A DNA stretch of 7,712 nt from Methanobacteriota archaeon (GTDB lineage Archaea > Thermoplasmatota > Thermoplasmata > JAUWGG01): assembly GCA_030606525.1 (NCBI GenBank), contig JAUWGG010000040.1, positions 1 to 7,712 of the forward strand. Reading direction: 5' to 3'. Positions 1 to 4,709 of the stretch are shown piece by piece. Each line of letters begins with the position of its first letter. Positions within the stretch are counted from its first letter, which is position 1. Below the pieces are notes generated by a model. That model was not told the DNA's origin. It made no database searches and saw only the letters and a program-made list of their open reading frames with translations. Made by a program: the position numbers and the translations under genes.

Positions 1-272
1 GCGGATATTTCTGCATTGATTATGAACCTCTGGTAAGAATCAGGGTGGGCAAGACGTTGCTCCGAAATAAACATCTCACCTTCACCGGTTAGAAGCCAAT
101 TGATATCACAATGAGTTATTTTTGATATTGAAACTAAAGTTTTTAAAGACATTTTTCTGTTGTTGTTCTCATAATGATTGTAACTTATTCTGCTAACACC
201 CATTAAATTAGAAAATATTTTCTGTGTCATAAACAGGCTATTTCTCAATAGTTTGAGTCTTTTCCCTACCAT
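1..272 (-). CDS. Cro/CI-type phage repressor, N-terminal part (cut by window edge)
   Basis: Reading leftward from an ATG at 272-270, the frame stays open for 90 codons to the window edge, so the C-terminus is missing. The protein begins MVGKRLKLLRNSLFMTQ and carries an XRE/HTH_3-type helix-turn-helix at about residues 5-62 (T16-Q17, then G25-V26-S27 in the turn and recognition-helix region). It ends with INWLLTGEGEMF at 57-68, a very common closing phrase of the DNA-binding domain in phage repressors. GGAG lies 8 nt before the ATG and sits inside operator 277-291, so the protein probably limits its own expression. Its divergent position opposite a Ner-like gene matches the c repressor of Mu-like phages. 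Whether a peptidase-type or oligomerisation domain follows cannot be seen. I am confident of the HTH family; the role as lysogeny repressor comes from context. Confidence 0.85.
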   Translation of the reverse strand, partial: MVGKRLKLLRNSLFMTQKIFSNLMGVSRISYNHYENNNRKMSLKTLVSISKITHCDINWLLTGEGEMFISEQRLAHPDSYQRFIINAEIS

Positions 273-276
273 ACAG

Positions 277-291
277 GTAACTCCAAGTTAC
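277..291. promoter_or_regulatory. Operator-like inverted repeat O1 (GTAAC-N5-GTTAC)
   Basis: GTAAC at 277-281 and GTTAC at 287-291 form a perfect 5-bp dyad with a 5-bp centre (TCCAA). It overlaps the Shine-Dalgarno sequence of the leftward repressor gene, and the same dyad recurs 31 bp away at 308-322. Binding by the window's own repressor or the Ner-like protein is inferred. Confidence 0.6.
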
Positions 292-300
292 ATTTTTAAT

Positions 301-329
301 TTGACAAGTAACACAGCGTTACTTTATCT
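301..329 (+). promoter_or_regulatory. Candidate rightward early promoter
   Basis: A consensus -35 box TTGACA lies at 301-306. After a 17-bp spacer comes TTATCT at 324-329 as a moderate -10. The spacer is largely operator O2. Transcription would start near 336 and give a leader of about 60 nt before the Ner-like gene at 399. The -35 is strong, the -10 only fair. Confidence 0.5.
308..322. promoter_or_regulatory. Operator-like inverted repeat O2 (GTAAC-N5-GTTAC)
   Basis: GTAAC at 308-312 and GTTAC at 318-322, centre ACAGC, repeat the O1 architecture exactly with a different centre. The 31-bp centre-to-centre distance is about three helical turns, so both sites would face the same side of the DNA. 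O2 fills the spacer of the candidate rightward promoter and touches the -10 of the candidate leftward promoter, a position suited to repressing both. Confidence 0.65.
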
Positions 330-350
330 GACCACAGAATCACCGTTCAA
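322..350 (-). promoter_or_regulatory. Candidate leftward repressor promoter
   Basis: On the minus strand TTGAAC (350-345) is followed after 17 bp by ATAAAG (327-322). Transcription would begin near 315, within operator O2, and run through O1 into the repressor RBS. It overlaps the -10 of the rightward promoter, so the two could exclude each other. Box matches are only moderate. Confidence 0.35.
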
Positions 351-398
351 AAATTAGAGCGGTATAGATGTGAGTCAATAAAAATATTGGAGGGCTAT

Positions 399-623
399 AT
401 GATACTGAGAGATTATTCACGCGAGGAGATCGAAGCAGCTATAAAAATGAAGGGCTTAAATCACGTGTCCCTGGCTAAGCAATTGAACCGTTCCGTATCG
501 GCAGTGAGCAGGGTTATAAAAGGCGCTCATGTGATCGAATCAAAGAGCCTGAATCATGACATTCTGGAAGCATTAAAGCCGGAGATAGATACAATTCATA
601 AAGCATTTAAAGAAGCAATATAA
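399..623 (+). CDS. ner: Ner-like early DNA-binding regulator
   Basis: This 74-aa protein starts MILRDYSREEIEAAIKMKG. A helix-turn-helix at about residues 7-42 (S24-L25-A26 and then S34-A35-V36-S37) matches the general form of Ner proteins of Mu-like phages, and the length is almost that of Mu Ner (75 aa). I chose ATG 399 because GGAGG at 389-393 lies 5 nt before it; an in-frame TTG at 387 sits within that RBS and is rejected. It is the first gene of the rightward operon and faces the repressor, as ner does in Mu, where it turns down early and repressor transcription. It could instead be a generic XRE-type regulator. Confidence 0.75.
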   Translation: MILRDYSREEIEAAIKMKGLNHVSLAKQLNRSVSAVSRVIKGAHVIESKSLNHDILEALKPEIDTIHKAFKEAI

Positions 624-629
624 AATAAT

Positions 630-653
630 CCGGCGTCGCTAAGGCTATGCCGG
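630..653 (+). other. Intergenic RNA hairpin between ner-like gene and membrane-protein gene
   Basis: CCGGCGT (630-636) can pair with ATGCCGG (647-653): seven pairs including one G-U, 10-nt loop. No T-run follows, so it is not a typical terminator. It sits just upstream of the RBS of the next gene (AAGGGAGG, 657-664) and may affect processing or translation. Confidence 0.35.
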
Positions 654-668
654 GACAAGGGAGGAACC

Positions 669-833
669 ATGGAAGTATTAATTATTATCGTTGTGGTATT
701 ATTCTTAGCGGTTCTCTGGAATCACTCAAAGGCGAGATACTGGAAACGTAGATCAAAGGAACTTTATAAAACAGCTCTGAAAGAACAGCATGAATTACAA
801 GCAGAAATCGAAGTGCTGAGGACAGGGAGATAA
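669..833 (+). CDS. Small single-TM protein with coiled-coil tail, possible holin or Rz-like spanin
   Basis: A 54-aa open frame (ATG 669, TAA 831-833) has GGAGG at 660-664 just upstream. Residues 3-17 are purely hydrophobic (LIIIVVVLFLAVLW), then a basic stop-transfer stretch (K21, R23, K26-R27-R28), then a charged helical tail of about 25 residues with likely coiled-coil character. It therefore looks like an N-in membrane anchor with a soluble helix. It ends 2 nt before the endolysin start and carries that gene's RBS (AGGGAG, 824-829), so the two are probably translated together. Position and topology suggest a lysis protein: an inner-membrane spanin-like or holin-like factor. No sequence signature proves either; 54 aa is short for both. 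Confidence 0.6.
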   Translation: MEVLIIIVVVLFLAVLWNHSKARYWKRRSKELYKTALKEQHELQAEIEVLRTGR

Positions 834-835
834 CA

Positions 836-1429
836 ATGAAAAATTCTATTAGTTTTGAGGAAGCTTATGATGCGGTTATGAAGCATGAAGGCGGGTATGC
901 AAACAATCCTGACGATACAGGCGGAGAAACCTACTGCGGGATCAGCCGCAGGTTCCATCCTGAATGGCCAGGATGGAAATACATTGATAACGTTAAGGAA
1001 AATTGGATAAAAAAGATAAAAAGCAACACGAAATTTAAAGGGCTTTCCAAGGATGTAAAAGCTTTCTATAAAATTAACTACTGGGATAAGATCAATTGCG
1101 ACCTAATAAACGACGTTAAGTTGGTAACCTACATGTTTGATGCGGCGGTAAATTGTGGCACTATAGCGGCTGGCAAGTTCCTACAGAGAACATTGAACGT
1201 GCTCAACAATAGGCAGCGTTCATGGAAAGATATCAAGGTGGATGGGTTTATCGGAGCACAGACAATAAGGATGCTGCGAACAGCTTACCTGGGCGGCAAG
1301 GCTTCGCTGATTCACACTGCTTTTACCATAATGAGGGGAGCCTATTACATAGATATTATGGAGCGCAGGGAATCTCAAGAGCAGTTCGCTGTAGCCTGGT
1401 TGAGCAGGCTGTGGATCAAAATAACTTAA
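836..1429 (+). CDS. Phage endolysin, glycoside hydrolase family 108 (N-acetylmuramidase)
   Basis: This 197-aa protein cleaves the glycan backbone of peptidoglycan and would act on the cell wall during lysis. The GH108 domain lies at about residues 8-95: the KHEGGY motif supplies the catalytic glutamate (E18), followed by D26-D27-T28-G29-G30-E31-T32 and CGIS (34-37), then FYKINYWDKI (77-86). The C-terminal part has the family's LQRTLNVL (116-123) and VDGFIGAQT (135-143) of the PG_binding_3 region. Full length for the family. There is no signal peptide, so it would need a holin or similar; the preceding 54-aa membrane protein is the candidate. AGGGAG at 824-829 supports ATG 836. In Mu the lysis genes lie after the early operon, so finding this between ner and the transposase is unusual. 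Confidence 0.9.
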   Translation: MKNSISFEEAYDAVMKHEGGYANNPDDTGGETYCGISRRFHPEWPGWKYIDNVKENWIKKIKSNTKFKGLSKDVKAFYKINYWDKINCDLINDVKLVTYMFDAAVNCGTIAAGKFLQRTLNVLNNRQRSWKDIKVDGFIGAQTIRMLRTAYLGGKASLIHTAFTIMRGAYYIDIMERRESQEQFAVAWLSRLWIKIT

Positions 1430-1441
1430 GAGCCTTAACGG

Positions 1442-1463
1442 GTGCCTCGCAACCACGGGGCAC
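1442..1463 (+). other. Strong hairpin downstream of the endolysin gene
   Basis: GTGCCTCG (1442-1449) pairs with CGGGGCAC (1456-1463): eight pairs with one G-U, loop CAACCA. No T-run follows (the next bases are ACGCTAAAG), so intrinsic termination is unlikely. It may protect the upstream mRNA end or mark a processing site between the lysis genes and the transposase. Confidence 0.4.
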
Positions 1464-1476
1464 ACGCTAAAGTTTA

Positions 1477-1588
1477 GGGGTTACATGAGTGAAGATATGA
1501 AGAAGCCATTACCGGGGATTGGCTCCCGGGATCGTAACCCCCGGGGCGGTCTGGCCACCGCCCCACCCATTATGTTTGAAAGGGGGTT
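1477..1588 (+). promoter_or_regulatory. Structured leader with alternative pairings over two RBSs
   Basis: One strand, GTAACCCCC (1534-1542), has two perfect partners. GTAACCCC (1534-1541) complements GGGGTTAC (1477-1484), the RBS of the 35-codon ORF. AACCCCC (1536-1542) complements GGGGGTT (1582-1588), the RBS of the transposase. The two pairings exclude each other. Between them lie two further hairpins: CCGGGG/TCCCGG (1512-1517 with 1524-1529, one G-U) and GGGGCGGT/ACCGCCCC (1543-1550 with 1557-1564, perfect, 6-nt loop). The layout resembles a translational switch on transposase expression. The pairings are seen in the sequence; function is inferred. Confidence 0.45.
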
Positions 1589-1592
1589 TTGA
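1485..1592 (+). CDS. Possible 35-aa leader peptide upstream of transposase
   Basis: ATG 1485 follows AGGGG (1476-1480) by 4 nt. The 35-codon frame starts MSEDMKKPLPGIGSRD, is rich in Gly, Pro and Arg, and ends with TGA at 1590-1592, one base before the transposase ATG at 1594. That spacing would allow translational coupling, and a ribosome on this ORF would melt the hairpins of the region. The encoded peptide has no recognisable domain, and the frame may exist only to control the next gene or may be chance. Confidence 0.4.
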   Translation: MSEDMKKPLPGIGSRDRNPRGGLATAPPIMFERGF

Positions 1593-1593
1593 T

Positions 1594-4479
1594 ATGTGGG
1601 TGAGTACCAAGGAGGCAGCAAAGCTGCTGGGAAAGAGTATGAGAACGATCCAGAGACAGATAGCCGCAGGCAAGCTGGAAAGCCGTGAGGTTCCCGGCGT
1701 GGGTAGGAGTGGGGTAGTCTTTGAAGTTCTCGTTAATAAAAATAAAGTTATTCCTGAGAAAACAAACGACACAGTGACAGTGAGTTTTATGGTCCAGGGA
1801 GAATGGAAGGAATTTATATTGCCAAGAGATCATGGAATGATGGAGTCTCTTGAAGCTGATAGAGAGGGAAGATGTAAGAACTGTCAATTAGATGTCACCG
1901 GACACCCTTTGATTTATCATAAAAAAAATGAAGGAACCAAATATTGTACTGTAGATTTTCTTAAGTATAAACTTGTAAAACCAGCAGGCAACTATGATTT
2001 TAAAATAATTAAAACAATTCCTGAGAAAACTAACGACATCAAGACTAACGACATCAAGACTAACGACATTTCGGCTAAAAATACCCCGACTAACGACATT
2101 TTGACAAACGATAGTGTCGTTAGTCCTGTAAGTGATAAAGATAATAAAGACTTAGCCCCGACTAACGACAGACTAACGACACCCACTGTGCAACACCCGA
2201 AAACAGTTAAATCAAATAAACAAAAAGAGATGGCTTCGACTAACGACATTGCACAGTGCACTGTGCAACCCACTATGCAAAGTGTCGTTAGTATAGATAA
2301 CACCTTACAAAACAATGAACTTAAATTCTTTATTACTATGGAAACCACCGTGCAACTTACAAGGTGGGTCAAGAGAACAGTATTTAATAAGATCAATTCA
2401 AATAAGATCACTTCCATAAAACAACCCAAAGACGGTGGCGGGTTCCGAACAATGATCGATGTGCGAACGCTTCCATTGGAAGCACAGGAGAAATGGAAGC
2501 AGCTTGCGGTCCATGAGAATCCTGATTCCGGCTTAATATCTCTGAGCGAGAACCAGCGGCGTTATGCTTTCGCCATGGAAAGCGCCATGATGGTGTGGCT
2601 TCGCTACAGAGACAATGCCAAAGATCATCGCATCCGCAAGCAAGATGCAGATAAAAGATTTGAGAATGATATAAAAACCGGAAAGATATTAACCTCTGAG
2701 GTTAACATTTTAAATGGTGTTTCTGTAAAAACGTTATACCGTCACTTGAAAAAGTGGGAGATCAGTGGGCGCAGAACCAGCGTGTTTGCTCCCGACCGGC
2801 AAGGACACCGCGGGCGTAAGCCTGTGCAATCGGATATCTTCTATGCGCTTGCGAACACCTGGATTATCACACAACCGGCAACCAAGGCAGCACATTTATA
2901 CAATCAATTGACCGATGCCATCCTGGCAAAACAACCCAAAACCAAGATTCCATCTTATCCTACCTTCCTTAAATATTATAAGGATGTGAAGGAGCGGCAG
3001 GCTCTTGTGATCGCCGGAGTAGAAGGAAAGAAAACTTTAGATAATATAATGCCTTATGTTCCCAGGGATAATGATGCTCTTCCGGGTGAAGTCTGGCAAT
3101 ATGACGGCTACATAATGAAGACGCTGGTTCATAATCCTTGGCTGAAGGACGGATTGATCAAACCGGTGGTGGTTTATTTCTTCGATGTGAGTACGGGTCT
3201 TGTCACGGGATGGGCTGTTTCCTTCAGCGAAAGAAGCGATGTGATCGCTGGAGCTTGGCATCATGCCATGACCAGATTCCCGGCGCCGAGAATTTTACAG
3301 CCGGACAATCCTGCAGGAATTTATAATGAACAATTATGTGCTAAATATATTGTAGAAAACGAGACAAGGAAGAAATATCTTAAACTGAAACAGCGGGCAA
3401 TCGAACTGACAATGAGCGGACGCAATGGGATCTTCTTTGATTGTGGATTGGAACGGATCAAGTTCGTGACTCCGGGAAACAGTAAAGGTAAGAAGATCGA
3501 ACCTGCTCACTTCCACATCTTCCGTGGATTTGAAACGCAACCACGATTCAGAGATGTGTATGTGGGGAAGAGTCCGGACGATAGACCTGAACATCTTAAT
3601 CGAACCAATAAAGCAATTCTAAATGATAAGAAGCTGAATATTCCCGAATGGGATTGGATGGTTGAAGCGATAGGTAAGCATATCGAGTATTATAATAACA
3701 GGAAGAAAAAGAGCCTGCAAAATTTCAGTCCGCAGGAAGCTTACCTGCAAATGGTCGATATAACCAAAAAACTGACTTCCGAAGAATTGAAATATAAAGC
3801 TCTGTGGACCGAAGAGAAAACTACCCGGAGCGGTTACATTAAACTATTCGATGATATTCTATATCGTCATGCAGCATTCACGGTAATGAGAAATGTAAAG
3901 ATAGGATATAACGTAAACGACCTGAGTAAAGTGCGTGTGTTCGGCGCTGACGGCAGGGAAATGAGCACTCCTGCTGTGATGGTTCAAAAGGGATCTTATG
4001 TACAGGACGAGGTTTCTGCTGAAGCGATCAAAGCTAATAAGACCTTTAAGAAAAAAGCAATCGCTTTGCAAAAGGAACTACTGGTTACCGATATAAAAAA
4101 ACTGAATAATAAGCAATTAGTGAAACTGTTGGATCAGGATCTGGATCAAAAGCAAAAGGAACTGATCCAGGAACGGCTGAACGAGATCGAGAAATATCCG
4201 GAGTTTGGGAAGATACAGAAAGAGAGCGGGCTTGCAAAGGCAAGCCCCAACGTAGAGGATATTCGGAAAGAGGAACCAATACCTGATCTTTCCCACATCA
4301 TCGATGCAGACTTTGAGGAAGTGGAAGAGCCGGAAGATGATACCTGGTTGGATGAGATAATAAATAAAGAAGAAGATGAGGGAGAGCGGGCTTGCCAAGG
4401 CAAGCCCCGACGAAAAGAAGAGGAAGAAGAAAAGAAAAAATTAGATGAAACGTTAAAACGATTAGGAATAGGAGGTTAG
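1594..4479 (+). CDS. MuA-like DDE transposase (rve core, Mu-transpos_C) with long N-terminal extension
   Basis: The 961-aa protein would cut and join phage ends for transposition. An N-terminal HTH (about 1-45, starting MWVSTKEAAKLLGKS) resembles Mu domain I-alpha. Next is an insertion with C94-x2-C97, H104, H109, C118 (possible metal site) and a low-complexity TND-rich linker (146-233). A second Mu-type wing segment follows (about 251-302, ending VRTLPLEAQEKW), then the end-binding part (317-388, on to about 465). The catalytic triad is complete: D504 (WQYDGY), D571 (LQPDNPAG), E636 (KKIEPAHF), comparable with MuA D269/D336/E392. A Mu-transpos_C barrel lies near 735-800, then a helical, charged tail. 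MuA has 663 aa, so this is unusually long. ATG 1594 is chosen for AGGGGG at 1581-1586 and the WVS start; the frame is open upstream to 1519 without good support. Two palindromic elements lie in the C-terminal tail. MuB-like partner follows downstream. Confidence 0.92.
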   Translation: MWVSTKEAAKLLGKSMRTIQRQIAAGKLESREVPGVGRSGVVFEVLVNKNKVIPEKTNDTVTVSFMVQGEWKEFILPRDHGMMESLEADREGRCKNCQLDVTGHPLIYHKKNEGTKYCTVDFLKYKLVKPAGNYDFKIIKTIPEKTNDIKTNDIKTNDISAKNTPTNDILTNDSVVSPVSDKDNKDLAPTNDRLTTPTVQHPKTVKSNKQKEMASTNDIAQCTVQPTMQSVVSIDNTLQNNELKFFITMETTVQLTRWVKRTVFNKINSNKITSIKQPKDGGGFRTMIDVRTLPLEAQEKWKQLAVHENPDSGLISLSENQRRYAFAMESAMMVWLRYRDNAKDHRIRKQDADKRFENDIKTGKILTSEVNILNGVSVKTLYRHLKKWEISGRRTSVFAPDRQGHRGRKPVQSDIFYALANTWIITQPATKAAHLYNQLTDAILAKQPKTKIPSYPTFLKYYKDVKERQALVIAGVEGKKTLDNIMPYVPRDNDALPGEVWQYDGYIMKTLVHNPWLKDGLIKPVVVYFFDVSTGLVTGWAVSFSERSDVIAGAWHHAMTRFPAPRILQPDNPAGIYNEQLCAKYIVENETRKKYLKLKQRAIELTMSGRNGIFFDCGLERIKFVTPGNSKGKKIEPAHFHIFRGFETQPRFRDVYVGKSPDDRPEHLNRTNKAILNDKKLNIPEWDWMVEAIGKHIEYYNNRKKKSLQNFSPQEAYLQMVDITKKLTSEELKYKALWTEEKTTRSGYIKLFDDILYRHAAFTVMRNVKIGYNVNDLSKVRVFGADGREMSTPAVMVQKGSYVQDEVSAEAIKANKTFKKKAIALQKELLVTDIKKLNNKQLVKLLDQDLDQKQKELIQERLNEIEKYPEFGKIQKESGLAKASPNVEDIRKEEPIPDLSHIIDADFEEVEEPEDDTWLDEIINKEEDEGERACQGKPRRKEEEEEKKKLDETLKRLGIGG
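2029..2292. repeat. Cluster of ACTAACGACA sites in both orientations inside the transposase gene
   Basis: Exact copies of ACTAACGACA start at 2029, 2044, 2059, 2089, 2161, 2172 and 2239. Two more are inverted, within 2114-2124 and 2282-2292. Weaker copies are ACAAACGATA at 2104 and, outside the cluster, ACAAACGACA at 1762. From 2029 to 2104 the spacing follows a 15-bp lattice, with a decayed unit at 2074. Most copies are read as Thr-Asn-Asp, one (2172) as Leu-Thr-Thr, and the inverted ones as Ser-Val-Val-Ser. Retention across frames and strands points to a DNA-level role such as binding sites for the transposase, repressor or a replication factor. Confidence 0.85.
2184..2355. repeat. Second motif CACTGTGCAA with a perfect 20-bp palindrome
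   Basis: CACTGTGCAA occurs at 2184-2193 and 2259-2268, with one-mismatch forms CACTATGCAA at 2271-2280 and CACCGTGCAA at 2346-2355. An inverted copy, TTGCACAGTG, at 2249-2258 joins the 2259 copy to make the perfect palindrome TTGCACAGTGCACTGTGCAA (2249-2268). Copies sit within 0-2 bp of ACTAACGACA sites (ending at 2182 and 2249, beginning at 2282), so the two motifs form composite modules. In the protein the direct copies read Thr-Val/Met-Gln. Confidence 0.7.
4224..4252. repeat. ORF-inserted palindromic element, copy 1
   Basis: A 29-nt unit with the stem GGGCTTGC / GCAAGCCC (8 bp, 4-nt loop) lies in the transposase tail and is read SGLAKASPN (residues 878-886). It matches copy 2 at 27 of 29 positions and copy 3 at 23 of 29. 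It lies in a charged, probably disordered segment, where an insertion would be tolerated. Confidence 0.75.
4384..4412. repeat. ORF-inserted palindromic element, copy 2
   Basis: This 29-nt unit has the perfect stem GGGCTTGCC / GGCAAGCCC (9 bp, AA loop). It is read in a different frame from copies 1 and 3, giving ERACQGKPR (residues 931-939 of the transposase). The frame change shows that the DNA element, not a peptide, is what is shared. It is followed directly by a Lys/Glu-rich tail. Confidence 0.75.
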
Positions 4480-4485
4480 TAGTGA
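4469..4485 (+). repeat. Direct repeat of a translation-initiation segment, left copy
   Basis: The 17-nt segment TAGGAGGTTAGTAGTGA holds the RBS and GTG start of the small basic protein and the stop codon of the transposase. It recurs with one mismatch at 4693-4709, where it holds the RBS and GTG start of the MuB-like gene. The copies are 224 bp apart. Confidence 0.6.
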
Positions 4486-4640
4486 ATTCAAAAAGACAGA
4501 AAGCAGCACAGGCTAAAAGAGCCAGGAAAGAAAGTCGATTTAATAAAATCGGAAAAAGCAAGTATCAGGAAAAACAAGCAATATTCGGTAAAATTGGAAC
4601 CAGGAATCCAAGAAGTCCATTTTTTAAAGGAACGAAATAA
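4482..4640 (+). CDS. Small, very basic protein of unknown function between A- and B-like genes
   Basis: A 52-aa frame starts at GTG 4482, 6 nt after GGAGG (4471-4475), and ends at TAA 4638-4640. The protein begins MNSKRQKAAQAKRARKE and contains about one-third Lys plus Arg, with two similar short phrases, FNKIGKSK (20-27) and FGKIGTRN (35-42). It has no membrane segment or known domain. The basic charge would fit binding of nucleic acid or an acidic partner, but that is only a guess. It begins two bases after the transposase stop codon, so it is probably translated from the same mRNA. The coding call rests on the good RBS and tight spacing. Confidence 0.55.
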   Translation: MNSKRQKAAQAKRARKESRFNKIGKSKYQEKQAIFGKIGTRNPRSPFFKGTK

Positions 4641-4645
4641 AAACA

Positions 4646-4678
4646 AACCCCCTTTAATTCCCCCTTCAAAAGGGGGAT
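4646..4678. repeat. C-run/G-run hairpin repeat
   Basis: CCCCCTT (4660-4666) and AAGGGGG (4670-4676) form a perfect 7-bp stem with loop CAA; another CCCCCTTT lies just upstream at 4648-4655. The form (two C-run units followed by a G-run) resembles short dispersed repeats often met in genomes of uncultured bacteria. It lies between the small basic gene and the RBS of the MuB-like gene. No T-run follows, so it is not an evident terminator. Confidence 0.55.
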
Positions 4679-4692
4679 CGAAGGCAGGCAGG

Positions 4693-4709
4693 TAGGAGGT
4701 TAGGAGTGA
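4693..4709 (+). repeat. Direct repeat of a translation-initiation segment, right copy
   Basis: TAGGAGGTTAGGAGTGA differs at one of 17 positions from 4469-4485. It provides GGAGG (4695-4699) and the GTG start (4706) of the MuB-like ATPase. See the left copy for the likely origin by duplication or insertion. Confidence 0.6.

Noticed and set aside
1442..1463. Terminator after the endolysin
   Set aside because: The stem is strong but no T-run follows, and the downstream leader with its own RBSs suggests read-through.
1222..1470. Plus-strand frame of 82 codons overlapping the endolysin gene
   Set aside because: It lies in another frame within the GH108 gene, whose motifs run to its own stop at 1429. 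No good RBS and no domain.
1519..1593. Upstream extension of the transposase by 25 residues
   Set aside because: The extension is a Pro/Gly-rich reading of the hairpin region without an RBS. ATG 1594 has AGGGGG 7 nt upstream and begins with the Mu-type WVS segment.
2029..2114. CRISPR-like or simple minisatellite interpretation of the 15-bp repeats
   Set aside because: The units are too short and without spacers for CRISPR. A pure coding minisatellite does not explain the inverted and out-of-frame copies, although slippage may have added some direct copies.
1992..2429. 145-codon minus-strand frame with repeated LVLMSLV-type segments
   Set aside because: It is the antisense reading of the ACTAACGACA array in the transposase gene, so the apparent repeats and length come from the array. 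The plus-strand gene has clear domains on both sides.
4117..4561. Several minus-strand frames opposite the transposase C-terminus
   Set aside because: They mirror the Lys/Glu-rich coding sequence and have no RBS or recognisable domains.
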